Shown in pieces: positions 50,480-63,506 of a stretch of 64,000 nt of DNA. The notes under the pieces are model-generated. The model was given only the letters and a program-made list of their open reading frames with translations. It did no database searches and had not been told where the DNA came from. A program made the position numbers and the translations under genes. The first letter of the stretch is position 1, and each line of letters starts with the position of its first letter. Origin of the DNA: Oreocharis arfaki (lineage: Eukaryota > Chordata > Aves > Passeriformes > Paramythiidae); NCBI GenBank assembly GCA_013398015.1, contig VZRR01010899.1, forward strand, positions 79,565-143,564, given 5' to 3'.

Positions 50480-51235
50480 CTTATAATCTGTGACACCTCA
50501 CCTTTAAGAGGAAGGAAGCAGACAGGACTCGTGGATGCCCATGGATGGAAGGAATGACAAAAGTCAGAGGGTCCACAAAACCCTGAAAAGCTTTTGTTAG
50601 TAAGTTCCACACTTGGAGTGGAAATTGGTGTGACAGTCCCTGACCTCCAGTAGAAGTGCACAGCAGTGTGTTTGGACAAACTGATAGGGCGAAAGGAGAG
50701 AGGGAGTGGGACAGGTTAAAGAGGGGGAGAGAGAGAGAAAAGAAGGAAGAGGTCACCACTCCTGGCTCCAGCATCAATCCAGCTGACGGAATGTCCAGGG
50801 TCCTGGGGCACATGCACCAGGGCTTGGTGGGGGTAGTTTTCATAGAAATGTTTTCCCTGCCCTGAAGATAATTTTCTCAATTTCTATGCAAATCAGTTAT
50901 CCTGCCCAGTCCATTGCTCTAGACCTTTCTGGAAATGGGTCACTGGGGTTTGAGGGTCTGTGGTGGCCTTGATCCCTACACTCCATGCCTACTTCTTGAT
51001 CTCATTCCTGCACTGGCACTGTCCTGTGTTGTGCTTATTTCCAGGAGCCAGAACAAGGATGTCTCTCCCAAAGAAATGATGTCCTGCTTCTGTATGACTC
51101 CTTCTCCAGCCACATCCTGTCCTTTCTCACAGCAGTTGTTACCAACCATCCGCAGCTGGCTCAGCAGACATCTGGCTGTTGGTGCTTGGGACACACAATA
51201 ACCCCTTCATCCTTTCCAGGCTTCTATGGAATCTT
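50480..51235. other. GC-elevated block, possible old mobile element
   Basis: Composition is richer in G and C than both flanks. It has a GA-rich stretch at 50694-50752 (GGGGGAGAGAGAGAGAAAAG). It contains TGTGACA-like strings at 50489 and 50629 that could be LTR ends, but I found no matching terminus or target duplication. Several overlapping open frames of 70-120 codons occur on both strands, none with a recognisable product. Confidence 0.3.
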
Positions 51236-54200
51236 TCTGCCTCTGAAAACAGATGACAATAATGAATAATTTCTTACTAGCTTCAGCTGGCTCATGATCA
51301 AATAGTTGTCAAAACCAGGTTTAGCTACAACACACCGTAGGTGGCTAACGACAAAAATGCAGAGCATATTGTTGCAGCAGGCTGAATACAGAAATGAGAA
51401 GAATCAAGGCTTGATTTCTGTGAGGCATTTTTTGTTTTCAGTTTTCTGTTTAAATTTTGCAACCATTTGGAAATTTTTTTCTCCAATAAGCATATTTTTT
51501 ACATTCATATTTGCCAGCTGTCTGGGAGTCTGCTGATACCAAATTATCAAAATAAAGTTACCTTTGGAAGAATCCCCTGCTCCCAGTCTCCTTATATGAG
51601 TTGGAAGTATCCCAGTAAATACTGATGGCCACTAATTTGTAATTTAGGGTAGAAAGACTCTTACTTCAAGCAGCAGAAGCAGGATTGTCAAATTATTACC
51701 TATCATAAACACAGTAACCTTGGAAAGTTGTAGAACCATCACAAAGACAATTCTCTGGATGAAAAAGGACTCTGTATTAACGAGCAGCAGAACACCATCA
51801 GTGTTCCTAAGAGATGGGCATAGATTAATCTGCTGTTCAGCGGTTCATAGCAAATCATGGAATGTCTACCTTTCTTTACACTGAGAATGCTACTCCCTCT
51901 ACTTGTCAGGTTTTCCTCTTAAACACAGATTAACCTCTTCCTCCCTGTGGTGCTAAACTCACTCTACCTTTGCTAAACTCAGATAACTACCTTCTAATTT
52001 TATTCTACTGCATTTTATTATATATATAAAAAAATCACTAAATATGATATTGGCTGAATGTTCTGCCATTTATTTTAGGTAGATTAAGTTAATAAATACG
52101 GGCCTAACTGTATTTTGATAAGAAGCAATGGCAGTTAATTTTTTTAAAGTAATTCCCATGCAGCTTAAAAAAAAAAAAAAGTCTTCTGTTGAACTATTTA
52201 ACTTGTATCTTCCATGTATCACATCAATCAGATCATGAACACCAGTTACAAAAATAACCACAGAAAAGTTCATGCCTTACTTTAAAGTCCAAGAGTACAA
52301 CTGAAACTTTCAAACTGTTCTCTATCAGTTTTATCTTAAGTTCATGAAATACTGATGGCTTGGAGTTGAATTTGAATTTTAATTTCTCCAAAGGTTTCAT
52401 CAATTTTCCACTGGTAACTAAGCCTGGAGCCCTGACATGTTTCCACATTATTCCATTTTCATATAAACTTTGTAACACTTAAATTTCAATTAGCAAAATT
52501 TGATTTGGTTAATTTCATTCTTGTGTTTATTTCTACCTAAGCAGCCCAGCACTTTTACTGGCCATTCTAAATTATAGGCATGACTACAACTATTTTGAAG
52601 AGTTTTCTCTTCAAAAAATATTGAAGAACTAGCTTTGCCAAGGTGCAAGACGAAGCTGAACTCGTGTTTTATTGCAGCAGTTGTTGCTGTCTATTGACAC
52701 CCAGCTATCTTTTTCCATAGTTTCTTCCCTACTGCACACTTAATTCTGAGAACGCTCTCTATGTATTAAGCAAGTTTCATTTATCTAGTTAATGCAATAA
52801 TGATCTATATGGGGTTTTTTAAAAATGTTTTTGTCTAACCAATGAAATAATTTGGAAATTATCATACCTCAAAAAAGAATAACGTCTTAGCAAATGATGA
52901 CACCTATTGCAATTAACAGCCTGGTTTCAAAAACACATGGTCCAAATTGAGGATGAACTTTCCTTCAATTTCCATAGTTTTTGTTTGGGGTTTTTTTGGG
53001 TTTTTTTTTTGTCCTGTACTTATTTATTTTGTTGTTGATGATGAGATTTCTGTAAGTAAAAATTGTCTTTTACATGATTTTTTTTTTTTTTAAGGGAACT
53101 TTATCTCCCATCCAAATAGGCTTAAATATTTAAAGAAAGTAGTTCAAAAATTGAACAGTTCTAAGGTGAAAAATACATCCAACAAAAAAGGAAGAAAAGG
53201 AACATGGCTCTGGAATTTATTAAAATATTGTAGGAATCAATTTTTATTCTGGCTTCCCAATTTTTCAGTCAACGTACTGAATAATCTTCCAATTTTTCCA
53301 ATTTTTTCCTATTTTTCCTTTAGTTTCGAAAGTAAAGTAGATCTTCAGTGCTAATGTGGAAGTCGATTATCCATCTTGTGTCATTGCTCTTCCACAATTA
53401 TTTTTTTCTGATTTAAGCTATGTTAGACATTTCTGAGAAAGCTCATTTTCCTTGTATAAGTTTCTGATACCCCTGGTAATTCTGTCTTTTTTTTGCAGTT
53501 TATGTCTTCCCTTTTATATCATCCCTTGAAGGACAACTGCAATAATTGTACTGTATAATTTAAGTGTAAAACAAAAACAAGTTATCTTAAAAAGAAAATG
53601 TTTTGAACTTTAACAGTCCCTGTGAGTATCTCTAATCAGAAATGCCCAGCTAAGGTTAAGAGACCTGTGGGCCTTTGCTATCAGCACAATCTTTCAGCAT
53701 TTGTGGTACCTGCTGAAGGATGTTTGAAGTACTGATCTGACATTCAGAATCTGTGTTTCTGTCACAGACTTCCTGCATAGCATCTTAATATCACTGCTGC
53801 TCTTCTCCAACACTAAACATAACATGATTAGACATCACACCCACAAAACAAAAATTATGTCCTTTTTCAAGTGTTTATTTGACTTTAATCAAGCCAGTAA
53901 TAATATCAGGTTTGCTACACGAGGTCTTAAATCTAGCTATCATGTTTACACATTAACATGATAGTGTAACTAGACTCATTTAAGTTCTCTAAAGCTGTTG
54001 AATTGTCAAAATTTAGCTATGTGATGTCATGAGCTCCAACAGCCCCTGTAAGGCCCTTAGAGCCTTATAAATCCTCCCACATTATATCTCTATGTATAAA
54101 ATTCTAATAAACATTCCTTTGTCGAGTAGCTCTACAGCAAGCCACAGTGAAAAACTGTTTAAAGCTGTATTTTCACCTCTTAGGACAGCTCTACCAAATT

Positions 54201-55204
54201 TTCATTGTTTCTTATTCTTGTGATTCAAACCACTATGTATTACACTCAGTTTGATGGACTCCCCACAAGTTCATTTCAACCATTTCAATGAGCAATTTCT
54301 CCAAGCACCATAATAGAAATGCCTGTTAAAATATTTATGTAACTTTACCACCTCAGTGATAGAGGCAAGATTCTTACTGTAACTGTTAATACAAGAGCAG
54401 ATTTAACAGACCAGTGTTTCACATCCATGAAGTCTTGTAATGCTTTCTTACAATGGGTTAGAATGTCTTCCCGTTTTATTTACAATCTGAAGTAAAATAT
54501 GCTTCACATTGATAGCACAATTAAAGTTCTAACAGCCAAGGGTTCTTTCCAGTAATTTAAATCCTAGAAACAATCCTTTTCTAGACTTTATTGCCAAAGC
54601 TCATGAATGGACTATTCTCTGCTCGCATGGATAACAATCCTGCTAAGAATCACAAAATTATGACTGTAGTATTAAAACGCTCCTGACATCAACCACTGGA
54701 GCAGCAAATAACCTGAAATTTGCCAAACCCTCGAGCCCTGAAAACTTTTTCCACGAATCACTTAGTCATCTATATGCTTGTGTATGACAAGTAATTATTC
54801 AGAAATGCATCGTATTTTTGCTTAGAAGTAGTTGAGAGTCAAGGATTTCAGAGCTGCCTGCCAATACTCTTTAGCCTTATAAATATCAGTAAATGCAGGA
54901 GAAATAAGCTTGTCTTTTTCTATAAAAAATAGTCTCAGATATTGATGGTCTGCTTTGCTATTTTTAATTTTTTTTTCTTTTTTATATTACACAAAGATCA
55001 GCTGTCTCTTCTTCCCTCCTCCTCATCTCTCTTAACAAGAGCATCTCGTCAAAATTTGCATCAAGACATAAGGAGATGTGTGTCTGCTGTGTCATATTTC
55101 TGTAACCAACACAGGACTTCCAGTGTGGAAATCTCTAAGTTTGCAATCAGCCTCCTTCTTCAGTCAGCTGAACTCCCTTTGTGCATCCTCCTGACCCTCA
55201 TCCC
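51236..55204. other. Noncoding flank, nothing recognised
   Basis: AT-rich sequence with T- and A-runs (52166, 52983-53012, 53079) and a 10-bp-stem hairpin at 53937-53964. No gene or large repeat was recognised. Confidence 0.6.
53937..53964. repeat. Perfect 10-bp hairpin
   Basis: CTATCATGTT (53937-53946) and AACATGATAG (53955-53964) are exact inverted repeats around an 8-base loop. Confidence 0.75.
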
Positions 55205-55640
55205 CTGAGGAGTGTTACTCACACGCAGCAGCCAGGCTCATCAGTGACACCTACCCTTTGGGCTCGACAGTCCTGCCAGTTCCCAACCCACCAGTCCATA
55301 TCTTGGCATTCCAAGTAGAAGGATACTATGTCAAACTGCCAGAAGCCTTGCTGGTGTCAAGGTGAGCCACTTTCTTGGTCTTTCTGCTGCCCACGGATCT
55401 AATAATTTCCATGGCATTGGTCTAGTATCATTTAACCTTGGTAAATCCACAGTAGCTGTTCTCAGTCACTTTCCTGTCCTTCACGTGCCTGGAAATTTGT
55501 TGCCAGGATCAAAGATGAAACCCATCGACTTCTAGTTCCCTGTCTCAATCTTTCTGTGTCTTTTCTGGTCAATGGACAAGTGCTGAAGTCTCATCCCTTC
55601 TGCTTCAAGACTCAAGGAATCAGATAGGTCAGATATCCAC
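55205..55640. repeat. Degraded dispersed avian repeat, family unnamed
   Basis: 'gtggagtcaaggtgagcc'-like text, 'ttaaccttggtaaatccac', 'agtagctgttctcagtcac', 'tttcctgtccttcacgtgcc' and 'tctagttccctgtctc' parallel a common bird interspersed sequence that I know from many loci (…CCTTGGTGAAGCCATG…CTTCCTGTCCTTCATGTGCC…GTAGTTCCC…). I cannot name the family with confidence; a CR1 subfamily is one possibility. Confidence 0.6.
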
Positions 55641-57036
55641 CTGTCCTCACTGACCACAGAGTCAGAAAGATAATCACTATTATGCCGCTGAATTTAAGCA
55701 AGGTGAATTCCAGCTCTTACACTGCAATCTCAGCCTCTGAGGTAGACTTTACACTATTTGAAGCTTTTCCTACTGCTTGACATATAAACAAAGTAGAACT
55801 TGACTTTCAGTGAAATTCTGTATTTGTGGAAAAAAAAGAGAAAATTTTGTTTTATGCCTGTATCCAGAGTCTTCACCAGTCCCCAGCCTTTCCTCAGACA
55901 GACAGATCGATGCTGTCATTGTCATCACACAGTTCTTAAACTTTTTTTCCCTGATGTCTATTGAGACTTTTTTTCTATCTCACACAAACTCATTCAAGAT
56001 GCAATCTAAATTTTTTTTGGCCTGTAGTTTAAAATGTCTACAACTCCTCTTGGGCACACTCATTTGTTTAGAAGTTTATAAAACTGCAATAGACATTTAT
56101 AAGATGATAGTTCCCATTCATATAATGCCACAATTAACAGTAGTGTTAGTAGTGGCTAACACTACTCTGGTCGTTTTCTGCCGGCAAACTCAAAGAAATG
56201 GCTTCAAGAATCAGAAGAAAAAGAGAGCTCCTTCAAGATTTTCCTTTGATCATAATTTTTTTCTCTTTCCTGTGGTTCTACTCAGGTACAGAAGTTTTCA
56301 TATTCATTATATTTTACCTATTTCATTATCAAGTCTTTTGCTGCCATTTAAGTTTTACCAGTGACCTATCAGCACAGAAACTCAAGGAATTTAAATCTTT
56401 TAAAATTGTTTTTTTTTTCTGTGTTCTGTTTAAATATTGTATCCAAAGAAGCATTTTTTATAATCTAACCTTATTGGTAAGATACCAAAAAAGCTCAATT
56501 TCTTCAGTCTTGACACTCTGCATGATTTACTTTGCATGTCTAAGTTTAGACACTTCAGCCAGGAAGGTGTTCCTCATCGGCAAAACCACAAATATGAATC
56601 CTGTCAGTGTCACTATTGCATTAGAAGCCAGATGTTGAAACAGAAAATTGTGTCATGTGTTAGTGACAGGAGGAGTTAATAGGCCTCTGATAATACACAA
56701 ATAATTCCGTAGAATTTACCCATAACAACTGATGCAAAACATAAAAATTCTGAAAAGACAGGTGGCACTCTAAATTCTTGCAAAGCAAGGGATGTGTTAA
56801 AGATTTTGGGGGATATATTTTGGACCTTTTTTTTTCTGACACATCATGTTATGATATTACACATCTTTTGGTATTAGTCACATCATTACTTCTCACATGG
56901 AGAAGCATGTTCAACAAAAAAAAAAAAAAAAAAGATGTGTCCCACATATTATATCATCTGTAAAATAAGGCTTGTAGGTGTTTTCTGGTATCAGAAACAC
57001 ATCTCCTTCCTTTTGATTTGGAAAAAAAAAAAAAAA

Positions 57037-57056
57037 NNNNNNNNNNNNNNNNNNNN
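57037..57056. other. Short assembly gap (20 N) in poly-A
   Basis: Flanked by A15 on the left and A19 on the right. It is an unresolved homopolymer. Confidence 0.95.
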
Positions 57057-57488
57057 AAAAAAAAAAAAAAAAAAACAGCTGTATATTTTCCTCCCTGACA
57101 CTCTTTTAAGTGAAATACTTGATACAGTTCTCTCTACGACTCCCAGATCGCTCAGAATTGATCAAGGTTTGTTAAAACACTACCTATATCAATGGCAATA
57201 GGGAAGAAAATTTTGTGAGAGGGGTAGAAAGTAGGATTTGTCTTCTTCCTTATTTTGTACGGCAGCAGTTCTTTTAATTTTTTTTCAGTATGAACTATTT
57301 TTCTGTCTTCAGACTTTAAGGAACTTTAAATGCAATTGAAAGCTGAGAACATTTGGTAGCTTTGCTTGTTTTCTCCACTTGACAGAAGGCCCAAAAAAAA
57401 ATTGTATTTTTAGCCCTCTGATAACGCATAGCTGAAGTTAGAACCTACCTGGTGATTAAGTCATGATGTTTCTTGCAACAGCACAAGC

Positions 57489-57521
57489 AGAAAGAAATCA
57501 GAATCCATCTGATTTCTTTCT
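57489..57521. repeat. Perfect 14-bp hairpin
   Basis: AGAAAGAAATCAGA (57489-57502) pairs exactly with TCTGATTTCTTTCT (57508-57521) around the 5-base loop ATCCA. AAATCAGAAT recurs at 57522-57531, directly after the stem. It is the longest perfect stem I noticed in the window. Confidence 0.85.
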
Positions 57522-60500
57522 AAATCAGAATTTAGAACCTTCTAAGCAGTGGTTAATCCTCTGTTGGAAGTCTGTTTTTTGGAACATCAACTGAGCTCCA
57601 CAATCCAATGAGAACTGATAAAGTCCTGTTCAAAAATCTTGTTACTAAGACTCATCAAAAATCCAGAATGGGAAACACGGGTAAAATAGTTAATTGCTTG
57701 AATACTGTTTGTTTGTAAGGATACAGGATAAAATGTGACAACTTACTTCAGCCCAAAAGCCACGAGGAATCTGTCCTGCGGAATGATTAATAATATCTTG
57801 CTAAGAATAACACTTTTAAAACTTATCCAAACCTACAGATGTTTCCTGGTGGGAAACCATTTATGTGAAAATGCAAAAGCAAATGTACCCTATGATGTTA
57901 ACACAGAGTAAACACAATATCCATCTGTAAATTTATGTCTTCATTATAATAGGTAAAATTTCATTTGTCTAGGGAAGATAAATCCTTAATTGCAGAATAA
58001 AACTAAGGAAGCTGTTTCCTAGTGCAGCACCTGAGAACACGACTGTTGTTACAAGGGTTTTCAAAGTTATTTTAAACAGGTATTGTGAAAAACACATGCA
58101 GCAACAGATTTGTTGTCACAGCCCTCCTAGAGTATAATGCAGGAAAAAAAAAAAGCAAAAGAAAGAAAATTTCTTTAAGTGCCTAAACTTCAAAATTATG
58201 CTGAAATGTGGAAGGGAGGAAAAAAATAATATCAGGGAGAAAGAAAGCTGTATTACTTCTGGAAAAAAAGCATGGAATCTGAACAAAGATGAGAACATGT
58301 TCACATTTTACACCAAACCTTCTTCTGGTCATCCCTGAGGGTTTCATTTTAAAGTAGTATACTTAAAACAGCCTCATCCATGCTCCAAGGCTTGCAGGCG
58401 TCTTTGTGGGTGTAAGTGGACCGAAGAGGCACAAAGATTTCAGAAAACCTGTTTCTGTGTCACAAAGGGAGATTAATTCCTGTTGAGTAGAGCCTACTTC
58501 ACTTAGCCTGATAACATTGTGTTCTGTGGTTGCTAGGAAAAGGGAGAAAAAGAGCTGTCATAAACAAGCAAGCAAGCACCTAGCTTTGTAAGTCGAGATA
58601 TCATCTCACTTTATGCAGTTACACTGACATCCTCTTCTGCAATAAAGAAAAAACAATGTCTTTTCCAAACCATGCAATAATATTGATTTTTTCTCCTCTT
58701 TTTTTGTGGGGAGTTGACCCTTCAAAGTGTAGCAACATAGAATATCACTTATTTCAAGCAGATAGAGAGCTTAGTCATCTGGAACAGACCCAAATAATTG
58801 GAAATAAACCCAGTTTATTCACCTCAACTAACAAGAAGATCTGGAACATCTTGAAGGGAAAATATGCATAGTCATACCAAACAGACCCTTGAACAATTAT
58901 CTGTGCTATAGAATCTGTACAGCTTCTAGCTTATCCTCCAAACTGTGCCTCTAGGAGTGTCTTTTTCTTCCTCTTTACTTCTGTCTTTAGGAAAAGACAA
59001 AAAAAGCTTCAAGTCTCCGTTCACACCTGGACACTTCTTAATGCCCTGATACTTAAAATCACCTCTTTCTTCCTGTCAGACAAATTTCCTAAAGACAGAG
59101 ATGTGAGTTCAAAAAGCTCCACAGAACACTTTTTTTCAAAAAAATTCCCCAAAACATTCATATAGTGTTTATACACGGAGCCAATAACAAAAAAGTCTGT
59201 TTCTGGAAAGTGTTTGTTTGCCAAAGCTCGAGTGGCCCTGCCAGTCTTTGCCTCAGGCACATGGATTGCTTCAGATTTCGTAAAGTTCATCAACTGCAGA
59301 ATGATCTTGCAGTGGCAAGACCATCAAAAGTAATTATTTTTTGAGATACAAACCAAAACCTCAATTCTGTTTCATGAAGTCATTGTATTCTGCTGGTCCT
59401 TGACAGGCTAGATGGCCTTCTAAGCTGAGAATTATCTGCTGATAAACCAATGCCATTTATATGTAGCATGATTTAAAAAGTCCAGTCCAACAATGCAGTT
59501 TAAGTGCCACCAAAAATCACATCCTCCCTGGCAGGCTGGGCAGCTCTCAATGGTACCCCTGCTCCTGCATCTTGGTTAAACCATCACCAGCCAAGGGTCA
59601 CAGCTAACAGGACCCAGTCATGCAGCAGGGAATAGGACCACACAGCACTGACTAACAGGAAGGCCTGACTCTTTGACTCTCTAATTGACTGGCAAGCTGT
59701 ATAGAGTAATTCCTGGGACTTATTGTAAGAGTTGAAAGTGCAGAGGAGAAAGATTGGATTGTGCTGTCAAAAGAGAAAACATGTCTTGGGCAGGAGGGAA
59801 TACTGTATACAAAAAGAAAGAGGAGCATTTTGGAGGTCTGCCAGTGTGGAGAGCTCTGAGTTTAGAAGGCAGAGGAATATTGATACATAGGAACCTGTAA
59901 GAGAGAGGTGCATACTAAACAGAACCTTGTGACTAATTCTCATCGTTCTTTCACTGAAGTTATAACACCGGAGTCCTACAACGGTGGGTGGTATATTAAT
60001 GCATGTCAGAAAAACAACTCACTTCACAACAGCTGCTCAACAGTTGCTGCATTTGTAGCATTTCTTTGACTCGTCTCTGAGAGATTTCTGGCACGTGCAA
60101 CTGCACAGGTGTCTCAAAACTCAGTGACTGACACCCTTAAAATGTGTAACACACTGTGGTTTTTATATAAGCCAGTGGCCTCTTCAGTGGGAAGTGCTCC
60201 CAATACTCCAGTGGCTGAGTGTAGACTTCTGTATCCCTGTGAACTGTGACTCTCCCAATCCTTTTTGCACGGCCTCAATGCTCCTTGATCACAAACCATG
60301 CTATGTCCAGTCCATCCCTCAACAGGAGGTTGCTCTTTTTGAGTGAGAGGAGGAAGACAGCTGAAATTATCAGTGATTCACCCCAACAACTACAACACTC
60401 AGCTAACCCTCCAGTTATGTGTGATATGGCTGATTGCAAGGGGAATTCTTTTAAAGTTTTTTCCTCAAGGCTTCTTCCCACCAAACAACCACAAAAAAAC

Positions 60501-62368
60501 CCAGCAATTGACAAGAATAATGACTAACTTCTAAGTTTCTCAGTAGAATGGAAAAAGTAGAGAAAAAACCCTCCATAAAGCTAATTTTTCAGGTCCTCTC
60601 CTGATAATAGGATATTCCTACCAGTTGGGCAGTGAGATCTGTTGACTGTCTGTACATACCAAAACATTTAGTGACTTTTTAGTCTCACTCTGTGAATGAT
60701 GGCTATTTCAAACCAATTCATCCCACAAGATGGGTTTGAAGCATGCAGGACTTACTAATATATTTTCTGCTGCTGCTGAACATACAACATAATTTTACTC
60801 GCCAACAGATGTGATCTTTATTTAGTTGGTTTCATGGAGAAGTTGAAGAGGGTTATACGTACACCATCAAAGAAAATTATACAAATCTCACTCCAATAAT
60901 GGAAATCACAAGAGGACACTCAAAAATCAAATCTTCTTTACTGTCCAGTGGGCATCCACCGCTTTGTTCAGGTCTTTGAGATATTTATCCACTATTAGCA
61001 AATAAAGGATGTAGAAGCTGCAATTACAGGCTACTTAAAATCATTAGATCATTTAAACTCTACTTACTTTTCCCCCCACTGGGTGTTAATCATGTGAATG
61101 TACACTTACAATACCTTTCAAGTTCTTCTCTACGTGCTGAGAGGTTAAAAATATGTCCTGAGTTAATAATATAATAAAGAATTCTCCTGTAGTCCACATG
61201 AACACTTTTATCCTCAAGTCGTGAAACTTCAGGAAGAAAAAAGTAGCATGAGGCTGTTATATTTTTATACCATTTTTGCATTATATTCCATTTCCTAAGA
61301 TAGATGGGTTAAAGATGTTAATTCACATGTTAGAACAAACGACCAATACATCTATTTCTCATAATTGTTGACCCTTCCTGGGCTGAAATGATGCATAACA
61401 AGCAGAGAAATGAAAAAACCCCATTACCTTCTTTTGAAATATTTCATATTTAATAGATATTTTCTCTCTTCTGTAATCTAAGAAAACATTGCAATGAACA
61501 TGTGTTAATTAATATTAGCTCTTATTCTGGATATGCAAGTTTGGTTGGGTTTTTTTCAAAAGGATAAAGAACTTCTGAAGGATTTCATCTTTCTCAGTTT
61601 TGATTGATAGATTTGATATTTCCCATTAATAGCTTTTGAATTTGCATGTTATGAAAAGCAAATTACTCTTAAGTTTCAGTAGCATTTTGTGCTCCAATAT
61701 TTATATAAAGATCTTTCACTTAGGTGAACACAATCACATTACCAGTGCATAGGGGTATTAAAATTTTCCCTCTTAATGACACTTTTGAAACTTCAGTGCC
61801 AATTCTTTGATGGGGATTTGAGCAGTGTTCCTGGCAAATGAGACAGGTAATGTAGAGGTGAAGTACATGCAGACTCTTAATTGATTTACCATATATTTTG
61901 GCAAAAATGAAGAGACAAAAACATGAAGAGGAAATTATGCAAAAATTGTTGTCATTTAAAATTCTATACATCACTGAGGTTTAGAAAATATGACTTCCAT
62001 ATTTAAATCCTGTCAGGGGAAGGGTTGGATTTTATTTTTTTGTTATTATTTTTAAATAACTTTTATAATTTAATCTCTAAAGCCAGGGAAAAGAGCAGCT
62101 GAGATCTTCTACAAGAATGACCAACCTCCCTCATTTCCCACAGTTTCCTGGAATAAGTTTCAAGGGTAACTTTGCTACATTTTGAGGAGAATTCCTTTGG
62201 GAATATATAACATCACAGTTCAAAGCAATACTCCTCTCAGAGATGATACGTTTAAGGCACACTCCTATCCCCACTTTTTCCCTAGAAAATAGCTAAACAA
62301 CCAGCCCTCAGTATCCATTGTTGTGTGTTTGATTTCCTTTCCTCAAGTAATGATTGTAAACTTTAAAT

Positions 62369-62426
62369 ATTACTTCAGGTCTAAAACTATTACTTCAGTA
62401 TTTAAATAATACTTCAGCTTAAAAGT
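62369..62426. repeat. Imperfect ~20-base tandem repeat, three copies
   Basis: TATTACTTCAGGTCTAAAAC, TATTACTTCAGTATTTAAA and TAATACTTCAGCTTAAAAG lie head to tail, sharing TA.TACTTCAG. Confidence 0.75.
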
Positions 62427-63486
62427 ATTCATCTACTTGTACATGAACACATGGATTAAATAGGAAATGATAACAGAACATTGTGGTCTTTCAGAGGCCA
62501 TGAAAACCATGTTCCTCTTGCCTTTGCTCTGGCGTTCCATGCTTTCTCTTCCCAAGGGTGATGGCATTCACAAGCGAGGATTCATTAGAAGCACATATGT
62601 GAATCTGAGCATTCAAATTTACCAGCAGTATAAGATGTAAGGGTCCAGTAGATCTTTATCACTTTCTATTATTCTGACAAATCTCTCTGAGCAATATGAA
62701 CAGATGTGGAGCAGTTTTAGCATGAGAAGGCCAGGTACCTGAACAGCCAAAAATCTGTGTATTGAAATAAGTTGAAATATGGATATCATCTCAAAATGGG
62801 GGAAGCTCTTACCATTGTCTCGGCTCTTCCAGAATCTATTACAATAATTCCCAGTGACTTCAGAGATACCTAGCTGATTAAAGAAGAGCTGATGAATTGA
62901 AGGCTTCCCAGCTGCTAAGCTCAGACACAAAGTCACTGATGACTTCAACAGATGGTCCTGCTTTTAGGCCATTGAGAACTTTATGAGCCATTTATCCTCC
63001 TTCAGGCAGCTCATCATGTGAAATAAGGAACAGAATGATGTACTAATGTGTTTTGTAACCAAATGCTCTGGGACATGTCTTTCCTGAGTGGCATCCAAAT
63101 CCCCTCCACTTGAGAAATCACTATAGATAAAAAATAGCAGAGTTAAATAAAAAAATAAGTCTGTGAAACATTTAGGACAATATCACAGATACAGTCTTTT
63201 CTCACCTGAAATAAAGCTAGGTTAGGATAGTTTTTTTTATAAAAGAGACATTATAAAGGTTGTGAAGTCAACAACTTTCTTTTTCAACTCTATTTTCATC
63301 AAATTTCGTACCTGCAACAAAGTGATTCACTAAACATCATCTGACTTCAAAATCAGTCTCTGGGTTTGAGCCTGACTACATTTGTTCAATCAAGACAAAA
63401 GCCTCCTATGCAATTTTCAGAGCATGGGTTTCTTGCTGACATAAGACAAAGCTACTGAGACAAATTCCAAAATAGTGTGTACTGTT

Positions 63487-63506
63487 AAAAAAAAAAAAAA
63501 AAAAAA
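63487..63506. repeat. Poly-A run
   Basis: About 20 A, with a second A10 tract at 63539. A simple homopolymer. Confidence 0.95.

Noticed and set aside
62619..62948. 109-codon minus-strand frame with an ordinary amino-acid mix
   Set aside because: I recognise no domain, no splice-site pattern and no relation to SYT4 or other expected neighbours; length is within chance for this window.
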